Shown here one piece after another: positions 49,379-58,990 of a stretch of DNA of 64,000 nucleotides. Under the pieces are notes generated by a model. That model searched no databases. It had not been told where the DNA came from and was given only the letters and a program-made list of their open reading frames with translations. Positions within the stretch are counted from its first letter, which is position 1, and the number at the start of each line of letters is the position of its first letter. The stretch is taken from NCBI GenBank assembly GCA_021442155.1, contig JAKCPB010000357.1, forward strand, positions 211,001-275,000, read 5' to 3'. A program made the position numbers and the translations under genes. This DNA is from Cymbidium sinense. Taxonomy: Eukaryota; Streptophyta; Magnoliopsida; Asparagales; Orchidaceae.

Positions 49379-49636
49379 TAAACCCTAAATCTTAAACTAA
49401 AACTTAAACCCTAAACCTAAAACTTATACCCTAAGCCCCTAATTTAAAAACCAATTTAACTAATTTAATTAATTAAACCTAACCCTAATTATTAACTAAA
49501 CCCTAAACCTAAATCTAAACCCTAAATCAAAATTCCTAAACTTAAACCCTAAACTAAACATAAACTCTAAACCCTAAACCTAAACCCTAAACTAACCCTA
49601 AACCCTAACCCTAAACCCTAAACCCTAAACCTTAAA
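49379..49636. repeat. Telomere-like array block M
   Basis: CCCTAAA-rich and partly unusual (AATTTAACTAATTTAATTAA-like tract near 49455), ending at the AT-rich block. Confidence 0.88.
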
Positions 49637-50419
49637 TAAAGATGTCTTTAGGAGTAGATCTAAAGAATGACCTAATCCTAACATAGTTATGATAGCTAAA
49701 TAAAATGTCTTCAAGAGACTTTCCCTTGACTATTAGAGATTTTAATACCCTAAACCCTAACCATAATTCATATTTTAAGACCATATATTATAGTATAATG
49801 TAGCATCATATATTTGAGCATGTATGGATGTGTTTTTGGATGTTATAAGATGTTTTTAAATGTTTTAGTATGTTATGGTATTATTTCCTATAGTCTATAT
49901 CTATATAAATCATAAAAATATTGATTAAATAAATCTGATGATGAAATTCTTTAAATTTGAAGTGGGAATTAGTTTGTTGTACCAAAGCTGTGCTACGCCA
50001 CTTGTAGTCTAAAAAGTAAGATTTTATGTTCAAAATAAATATTATATGTTGTAGCATAGTATAGTATCTTATATCATAATATATTATTCTGTGCATTTTA
50101 AATTCCTTTAGTATTTTACAATCATGCAGTCGAGCTTACACTAGCATTATTTATAAAAATGTTGATTTAGACTTTAAAATGGTGAAATTTGGCCAAAGTC
50201 ATAATAGGTAGAGCATGGCATAATAATATATTATTTCAATTTAAAATATGTGAGTGATATGACTAAAATATATAGTTTTTTATTATTTCGACTAATTTTT
50301 TGAGTTTTCTATCTTAAGCAATCCCTTGTGATGTGATATACAGTATAATATAGTATAATATGATATAGTGTATTATAATATAGGATGCCAAACATAATGT
50401 AGCATCATACATTATAGCA
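49637..50419. repeat. AT-rich block, second copy
   Basis: Parallels 11756-12520, starting from GGAGTAGATCTAAAGAATGA at 49651. It breaks at ATTATAGCA (50411-50419), where the sequence switches directly to TCCTAAACCTCAAATATAC, which in the first locus lies 2.8 kb further on at about 15322. The minus-strand frame at 49881-50096 has no protein resemblance. Confidence 0.75.
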
Positions 50420-50830
50420 TCCTAAACCTCAAATATACATGACCCAGTCAGTGCATGAAGGCTAATCTAAGAAGAAAGCATAGCAGGCTCACATCCTCTT
50501 AAATGAAGCCAACATGAGGTAGCTTACCAGCCAAGCAGTAAGGCCTGCCAATCTAACAAGGTGCTCATCAGTGCATAGTGGCCAAGTAAGGAAGGAAAGC
50601 ATAGCAAACTTACATCCTCCAAAGCAAGAAGATCACTAGGGTGACAAACTAGCAAGGTCGCACGTCAGGCTGACCTAGAGCAGCTACTAAGTGAGTGTCG
50701 CTAGGGGCGTTATCTCAATTTAGAGTAGCCGAAGAAAAAAGATATGTGTTTGTTTTATATGTTTGTGTGTTGTTTGTGTTTGTGTTGTGTCAATGAAGGA
50801 TAGGATGCCACTTTAGTTCTTTACACCTAC
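50420..50830 (-). repeat. Tat 3' flank, copy 2
   Basis: Matches 15322-15710. It contains a short version of the tandem-repeat words (CTAATCTAAGAAGAAAGCAT, TCAGTGCATAGTGGCC) but not the full 0.4-kb array present in copy 1. No coding content. Confidence 0.65.
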
Positions 50831-50831
50831 C

Positions 50832-52200
50832 CTAAACACATCGTGGCAAATTAACAAATAAGAATACTTTCAACATGGAAGAGATTGAATTCAAGATGGA
50901 ATTTTCATTGATGATAATTATTTTCAAACATGATTTATAATATTTATTTAAGTAGAGCCCATTGATTGGGAGCATTGGGTGCTCTCCCTTATGATTAATT
51001 AGTTGATAAGATCCTCCTTGGTAGGCCTTCTCTATGGCTAAAGGGCATTCCCAAGTGGGTTCAAACTTTCCTCCCATCTTATGATGGGGAACAATCAGTC
51101 TCCTTAGAACTAAAATAATGCTTTCTTACTTGAAAAGCTCTAGGACGAACCACCTTTTTGTGAGCTTGAATCATTTTAGCTTGATACAACTTGAGATTTT
51201 GGCATGCCAGCAGGCGTCTCTCCTTCAAACCTTCGAGCTCTTCTAACCGCAACATGGTGTTTTACTCTATTTTAATCTTGCTACCCATAGCTATCCTTAG
51301 TGATGGGAGTTGGACTTCTAATGGTAGAACGGCTTCGAACACATACACTAAGGAGAAAGAAGTAGACTTAGTTGGATTTCTATATGTGGTGAGGTAAGCC
51401 CATAAGGCTTCAACTAAATGCTCATGCCACTATTGCTTGTTATTGTTGAGTGTCTTCTTTAGTATTTGGTTGAGTGTTTTGTTGAAATTTTTTGCTAAGC
51501 TATTTTCCCTCGGGTAGTTGATGGTAGAATATCTCCAATCTATGCTATACCTCTGGGCAAAGTTGTTGATCTCAGTGCTCTTAAATTCAATACCATTATC
51601 AGATATAATTCATCAAGGCACTCCTAACCTATATACGATATGGTTCCTAAAAGACTGGAGCACATGCTAAGCTATGACCTCTCTCAACATAATCATCTTT
51701 TCCCATTTGGAAAAGTAATCAGTAGCAGCTAAGATGAACTGATGACCCTTGGAAGAAGGAGGATCAATCAGACCCACTATGTCAGTACCTCAACACTCGA
51801 ATGACCATGAGGCCAATGTAGGATATAGAATGTTGGGTGGTTGGTGTAGGACCACACCATGTATTCGACATTGTTGGCATCGTCTTGCCATATCCATGAA
51901 ATCTTTGAACATCGATGGCCAGTAGTATCCTAGTCTCTTGATCTTGGCTTTCATCATTGGATTGGATTGGTTGGCTCCACATAATGTTGACTGTACCTCA
52001 GTCATGATCTTATGGGATTTGTGCTTATTGAAATAATGTAACCACATATGATTGAAACATTGCTGGTACAAGACACCATCCATAAGAGCATAGGAAAGTG
52101 CTCTTTGCTTCAGCTGATGGGCTTGGGACTTCTCTTAAGGTAGTTTGCCTTTATTTAGGTAATCCATGAATGGTTTCCTCCTATCTAACTCCCCATCCTG
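50832..52200 (-). pseudogene. Tat integrase (copy 2), broken
   Basis: C-terminal domain: GGKFEPTWECPLAIEKAYQG then GSYQLINHKGE and NGLYLNKYY. Core: SDNGIEFKSTEINNFAQRY can be read from 51603 downwards, followed by DWRYSTINYPRENSLAKNF where the family has NG-AE, so the catalytic Glu of D-D-35-E is replaced by Lys. N-terminus: MTEVQSTLCGAN then MKAKIKRLGYYWPSM and ARRCQQCRIHG; the two Cys pairs are kept but the first His is Gln and the second is altered. Several frameshifts. It is non-functional by sequence. Confidence 0.85.
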
Positions 52201-52215
52201 CTTGGCAATGGCAAC

Positions 52216-52761
52216 CTACCCTTCAAGAGAGTAGTTTTTAATGAGTTCAATATTAATAAAGGACAAGACTTGTTTATTTTGGACCTTTATTGATATGGAC
52301 TCATCCTCTAGACATGCAAACTCCTTGACAAGCTTAGCTAAAGCATACGTTATGATGTTCTCTTCTCGAGAAATCTTATAAATGATAACCTCTAAGATTT
52401 GGGCCAATAACTCAATGGTGTACTTGTGGTAGTGATGGAGCTTGGGCTTAATAACCTTATAGGACCAAAAAATTTGGTTGATAACTAGCTGAGAATCCTT
52501 GAAGATGTTGATGTTCTTGATGCTTAGAGTAATGGCTAACTCCAGAGTAGCAATTCGAGCCTCATATTCAGCTTCATTGTTGGTGCAAGAATTAGACAGA
52601 TGATATGAGAATCTCATCACATCGTAGTCCAGAGTTAAGAGAACTATTCCTACCAATACCTTTCCTGGAATAATATAGTATAGTTCTTCTCCTCTTTGAG
52701 CAGAAGCGGCACCATCAAAGTATATCTCCCAGCGATTAATGCTAGTATCAGCTAAGTTCAT
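52216..52761 (-). pseudogene. Tat archaeal-type RNase H (copy 2), longest open stretch of the window
   Basis: The 181-residue stretch reads WEIYFDGAASAQRG, SNSCTNNEAEYEARIATLEL, FKDSQLVINQI and REENIITYALAKL. These are the landmarks of the second, archaeal-type RNase H that defines Tat elements: Asp in FDGA, Glu in AEYEA, Asp in DSQL. The last catalytic Asp (AD-LA in functional enzymes) is Tyr here. The end runs into the RNase H-integrase linker ISIKVQNKQVLSFINIELIK. It begins at MNLADTSINRWEIYF but is really the middle of a polyprotein. Confidence 0.9.
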
Positions 52762-54018
52762 GATTTATTTAGCGAGGAGATCATCACTAAGTAGAGAGTC
52801 AGCAGGAAGTGGGTGTGCTACTAAGAAATCTGCTGGTGCTTGTTCTTTCATCGCACAAAGGGGTAAGAAGCTAATGTTAAACTGTGAGAGGATCATGGAC
52901 CATTATGCCAACTGTCTAGATAGCATTAGCCATGTCATGAGATACTATAGTGTATTGATCCTAAAGATTAAGTTCCCAATATTAGGAAGCATGTATTGTT
53001 GTAGCTTTTAGGATGCAAAGATTAAAGCTAGGCAATACTTCTCATTGGGTGGATAATTAGCCTCAGTAGGGATTAGACAATGGCTGAGGTAGTAGAGTGT
53101 GTTTTCCTTCCCTTTGTCATTGTCTTGGGGCAACAAAGTACTGAGGGAGTCATCTAATATTGCAGTGTAAAGTATAAGCGGCTTGCCTCGGATAGGGGCT
53201 GCTAGAACCGGTGGCATCATCAGGTAATGCTTAGTTTCTTCGAAGGCATGCTCACACTTATCATCCCACTTGAACTTAGCATCCTTTTTAATAAGCACTA
53301 AGAACGGCTGACATCTTCTTGATAGGTTGGATATAAAGCATCTCATATAAGCTAACCACTCTTGGAATGATCTGAGTTGAGTTAAACTTTTAGGGGGTAG
53401 AATTTCTAATATCGCCTTGGTCTTCTCTAGATAAATTTCAATTCCATGGTATCAGACAAAAAACCCAAAGAATTTCCCTTAAGCTACTCTGAATGCATAT
53501 TTTAGAGGGTTCATTTTAAGGTTAAATTGTCTTAACTATTCAAAAACTACTCTCAAGTTAAATAGATGATCTTCCTTATCTTTACATTTGAGCATGAGAT
53601 CATCGACATAGCACATGACTTGATGATTAATGAGTTCATTGAAGATTTGAGTCATAGCTCACTGGTATGTAGCATCGCCATTTTTAAGGATGAAAGGCAT
53701 GACCTATAGTAATAAATTTCAATTGGGGTTCTAAAAGTAGTATTTCTTTCACCTTCAGGGGCCATCTTTATTTGGTTATATCCAGATGGGCCATCCATGG
53801 AAGAGAAGACTGCATGAGATCAGGCAATGTCCACCATGAGCTCCAGGATTGGTAGTGAAAATTCATCTTTTGGACATGCCTTATTTAAATCCCTAAAATT
53901 GATGCATATGTGAATTTGGCCATTCTTTTTCCTAACTAGGATGACATCAAGCAACCGTGTAGGTATTTTCTTCCCAAATGAAGTGAACCTTGATTAGTTT
54001 CTTGACTTCATAAATGAC
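52762..54018 (-). pseudogene. Tat reverse transcriptase and first RNase H (copy 2), broken
   Basis: 53008-53346 holds PFLVLIKKDAKFKWDDKCEH, PVLAAPIRGKPLILYTAI and YYLSHCLIPTEANYPPNEK, the RT connection and first RNase H as in gypsy elements. YVDD, the polymerase active site, is encoded at 53599-53610 within CYVDDLMLKC. Around 53770-53960 lies the RT front end, FSSMDGPSGYNQ-like in broken frames, the counterpart of 63873-64000. Stops and frameshifts are frequent. This is the region missing from copy 1. Confidence 0.85.
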
Positions 54019-55540
54019 CTATTGTTCTATGTCTAATCCCATTGATCGAAGAGCTTGCTTGATAAGGTTAGCAGCAGGCTCTATTTCTAGTTTATGGACT
54101 GCTACGTCAAGAGCCAATCTAGGCATCTCTTCATAACTCCATGCAAAGTAGTCCTTAAACTCAATCAATAGCCTAACTAAGTCATTGGTTTCAATTTCAT
54201 TCAACAAAAAATTGATGTATGTCAGGCTTGGATCTTCTTCATTTCCTAATTTGATTTCCTTGAGCTTGTCGATGGTTGGCTTGACCTCTACTTTGAACTT
54301 TAGTAGTACATCGTTGACTTCAAAATCATTTGGATCATCTAAAGTTTCTAAGCACAACTCCTCATATGAGTTAATATGATTTGGAAAGAGCCTATTAGAT
54401 TCCAAATGATTGGTGATGACTAAGAAGTAATCATTATCATCGACTAGATCCACTGTACTGAATCCTAGTCCCAATCATGATTGAGAGCTTTTGTATTTAT
54501 TCTTCCATATTCTTTTGAAGTATTCTGACCTGTGCTTTGACCAAGTATGTGGGATTAACCCTTTCTTTACTAAATTATGAACACAAGACAAGTACCAATC
54601 AAAAGGTAATTATATTAAACTTTATACGAATCATCCTCAAGTTCTACATCAACTTCTTATCTTGAGGATGATGCTCCCAAAATGAACCTTTGAGTCTTCA
54701 CACCTGTGGTTGACTTAGGGGCTTCCTTAATTACCAAATGCTCAGCTTTTTGAGAGGATAGTGGGGTTAGAGCAAAGGTTCCAAACTAATGCCTAACAAT
54801 TTCACATATAGTCTTGGATACACTTATGCTTTGCTTTGGAGCCCAGCCTTCATCGCTATCTGGATCAAGTGTCACCTCTAAGGGTATCTTCATTGCTATT
54901 GAGAAGAGTTGGCTGGAGTGCTAACTATATAAGACTCATCCCATGAACTAGATTCTAAGACTATATGGATAATAGGTGCACTCCTGGTAGCTGGGACATA
55001 TCTTCTATTGGGTGGCCAATAAAGTGGTTTTCCACCACTATGACTGCCTCTGAACTGGCCTATTCCTCTGCTTGGCAGAGGTCAAGCCATCCTACCCTTA
55101 TGTTTAAATGGAGTAACAAACTGTGGGTGGAATCTAAAGTTAGGCTCCACTTCCTCCTTCACGTCTATTTTCGCTACCTTTTATTTTTTCCATTTTCATT
55201 TTCTCTTTTCTTTTCTTTTTCTTTTTTTCTTTCTTTTGTTTCTTTTTCTTTTTATTTTATTATTAAACTTTGGCAAGGTTTGCAAGAATAGACTTATTGA
55301 TTTTGAGGGAGGTAGTAAGCCACATCCTCATATATGCCTACCTCATGAACTATAAATTGCTTGAGATCTCCTTTAACATAGTAGATGACCCCACATCCCA
55401 CGAACTTCATACATTGATGTAGAGAGGATGGAACTATGTTGTTCTCATGTATCCATGGTCTCCCAAGGAAAGAGTTCTAAGATGTATTCGAGTCTATAAT
55501 ATGAAACTTGGCTTTGGTCTTCTAATCACCTATCTCCAAG
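54019..55540 (-). pseudogene. Tat protease-to-RT linker (copy 2)
   Basis: 54019-54474 reads SNRLFPNHINSYEELCLETL, EEDPSLTYINFLLNEIETN, FKDYFAWSYEEMPRLALDVA and ends IKQALRSMG, the acidic linker and RT start. 55165-55262 is a T-rich tract, Lys/Glu-rich on the coding strand. 55300-55540 encodes the VKGDLKQFI and RPWIHENN-type motifs after the protease. The protease core is not present. The plus-strand open frames here (54185-54379, 54965-55291) are shadows. Confidence 0.8.
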
Positions 55541-58500
55541 GGCAACACTATGGAGCCTAAGGCCTGTTGACCTAACTTTTGGAGTGCAGATTCAATCTTC
55601 CCATCTTAGACTTAAGAGTCTTCTAGACACTAAGACTTCCCTAGTCATAAGACACTTTAGCAATTAGGTAAACACTTAACCTAAGCATAAAGACTTAGAA
55701 GGGTTAACCATAGGATTAGGTTATGCCTTAGGGATTATGATAATCTACCTACCCTACAACCCAAATCCAAATCATGATCAGCTTTCAAACTATACTTCAA
55801 GTTCAATCAAACATCAAATTTAAATCCAAATCCAAACCCAAATTACAAAACCAAATGATTAAAGCCCATGATCAAATACAAACTTGAAACCCTTCCTAAG
55901 CCATATGACCTATCTCATTGACTTAGCCAAATCTTAATCCAAAATCAATTGATTTTTTCATAATCAATTTATATCTTCAATAATTTTTTTAAATATAAAT
56001 CAAATCTACATTCAAATGATCAAAACTAAATCAAATTAAATCAAAACCCTTCCTAAGCCATATGACCTATCCCATGGACTTAACGAAATCTTAATCCAAA
56101 TGAAGTCAAACTCAATTGATTTTCTGACAAATCAATCATATTTTCAATCATCTTCAAAAATTTAAATGAAATATACATTTAAATCATCAAAACTAAATAA
56201 AACCATATCAAAATCCAAACCTAAGCCACATGACTCAACTCAATGGACTTAGCCAAATTCCTTCATTCTGAAACCCAAATTCAATTGATTTTCTCATGAA
56301 TCAATCATACCTTCAATCATATTCACAAATATAAATAAAATGTACAATCATCAAGCCAAACTAAAATCAACCCAAGTCAAACACAACTTAACCTTTTTGA
56401 CTTGAAATGTTCAAATGAACCAAAACCCATTTGAACCCAAGCCATTTGCAATTGAAATTATATATAAATCCCAAATCCATATATAAACCCAAATTTAAGC
56501 CAACATAACCCAATTGGTCTACTTGCCCAAAGTGGCCAATTTGACCTATTTGAGCCAAGTTCTAATCCTACCCAAATTAGATTGAATGAAGCCCATCAAA
56601 ATCTCCCATCATAATTGTTGATCACCCTAGGTTGATCAATTGTCACAAATTAGATCAAGCCAAGTCAACTTGGTCATTCAACCAAGTCAACTAGTTAACC
56701 CATATGAACCCAAACTACCCAAATTGTAACCTAAGCCAAATCCCTTGAAACCAATGATTCATATCAAATCAAAATCAATATTTGAATATGACTTGACCTT
56801 CAATTGAGTCAAACCAAACCCAATTGGTCCTCTTGACCCAAGTTGACCCAAATTAACCTAAAAGACCAAATTAGGTCAAATCAAAATATAAACCAAATTG
56901 ATTGCAACCATTGGCTCAAGTTCATTCCAAATTTATTGTTAAACTTGATCATGGTTGGTTGAACCCAATTGACCTACTTAGCCCAAATTAACCTAAAGGT
57001 TCAAGTTGGCCTAAATCAAAACAAAATATAAATTAATTGAAACTAAAGCCTACAATCATTTTCGATTGCTCAACAAACCCAAACCAACACCCAACCTATC
57101 CAATTTGGGCAATTTGGCCAAATTAGTTAACTTAACCTAAATGAATTCAAATGAGACAAAATCAAATCTAAGCCAAACTATACCAAACCAATTAAACAAA
57201 AACATCCTAAATGATCATATGAACTTAACCCAACCCTTGGTTTGTCCCAATTTGACCAATTGGTCAACTTGACCCAACCTAACCCAATTTGACCTAAATG
57301 TATCAATTGAGCCAAACCTAACCAAATCAACTCCAATTGACTTAAAATTTTGGCTAACCAAGTTTTAGCTCATTTTAAATCTGCCCAAATCAAATCCAAT
57401 GTCAAATGATCATTCTACGCTTGGGTCAAGGACATCACATGAGACAAATAACCCAAGTAAGTGGCCATTTCCATTCGTTGGCCACTTGCTACTCTCCCTA
57501 TGGTCCACTTAGGCACCTAAGACACTACCCAACCTAACTCAAGGGGTGGTTGGGTCAACCATGACCCATGGGAGGGGAAATTATCTCACCCTCCCCATTG
57601 GAGCATTTGAAACCCCGATGACACCCATTATTCTTCCTTGGCAGCCACCTCCACACCTTCAACCAACCAAGCCGAGCCAACTCACCCCCACCCTGCAACC
57701 CTCAAGTCCCTGAGATGGTCGGATGGCCAGTAGAATGGAAACTTGATCCCATCATCTGATCAAGAAGAAGGGGGGTATACACCCACTCCTTTCCACTCAA
57801 ACACACACAAAAATCATTCCTGAAAGCCCTAGCTACCAAGTCGAGCCACTACAGCCATTCCCTAAGCTCCTAAGTTCATTCCTCAATGAGAAAATGCCAT
57901 TCCAGTCTGTCCCAAAATAGGACACTCCCATTTATAACCTAACTTCCCTATTTCTTTGTCAAACTCAAATTAACTTTGGATGCACCTTCCCTAGGCCTCG
58001 TCGAGCAAGAATGAATCATCTCCCAAGTTTTCTAAGCACCGGAGGTGGGACTTAAATCAAAGCTAAGCTCCAAATCATCAGTTCATGGATTTCTAAGAGA
58101 ACTTCAAGGAATTGATCTAATTGCTGCTCAACAAGGCTTCATTTCCACTAGATGAAGCTTCTTCAATTGTTTGAGCCACCGGTCATGAGCTCCGATAAGG
58201 TATGCTTCCAAAAATGATCCTTAGGCAAAAATTGGTTGGAGCTTTTTGAAGAAAACTTGCATCTCATGTAATCTTGACCATTGGATCCCCTCCGATCGAT
58301 GTCATGAAGGTGTGAGATCCTTTTAGAGTTGATCTGAGCTCAGGTAAGCTCCGATCAAGTAAGCAATTGAGGATGTACTCCATTCTCCCTCACTCGCATG
58401 ATGTTAGATCACACACCGTCCATTCTGCGTGATCAGAATGGGCAGTCATGATTAGATCTGCTAGATCGATCAAATTTAATCCTATTAAGCTATGGGATTA

Positions 58501-58990
58501 ATCGCCATGATCTTAGATCGACGATGGAGGAAAAGCGGCTGCGCACGCGTTAGATAAGTTTTAAGTAGCCAATCCAACGGTGCCACATGAAAAGCACGTT
58601 GCATCAACGCACCACATGGCGCCAATAGGATTAGTCTTTAATTAGGCTTAATTAATCATTTTTAATGGCTGAAACTTCTAAAAATCATAAAACATCATAG
58701 AAAAATAATAAAAATGCAAATATATACTCATTTTAAAGTATTATAGAGAAGAATTAATTAAAAATGATCTTAACTAATTTTGAATAGTAGTTAAGGTTTA
58801 ATTAAAGTTTAATCACAAAATTAATTAGCTTAATTACTCCTTAATTACTTGAGTAATTAATACCAAATTTTGTGGGTTTGTTTAATGGGATGACCTATAC
58901 CTCCCAAGATTTTCCTCGGATTTATTGTTCACTTAATTAAGAAAATTGACTAACTAAACCTTAACTACTTTTTAAGTTAATTAATGATTA
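55541..58990 (-). repeat. Tat 5' non-coding region (LTR/leader-like), copy 2, left palindrome arm
   Basis: Matches 18440-19873 up to about 57070 and continues 1.9 kb beyond it. Three related units have anchors near 55922, 56079 and 56248. From 57400 to 58440 the DNA is GC-richer and mixed; 58680-58990 is rich in TTAATTAA. The whole stretch is mirrored, inverted, in 58991-62140. No credible frame. Which part is LTR cannot be decided without the other element ends. Confidence 0.65.

Noticed and set aside
1718..49636. A true chromosome-end telomere.
   Set aside because: The repeats are highly degenerate, are split by retroelements and GRP segments, and are flanked by other DNA on both sides, so they are interstitial.
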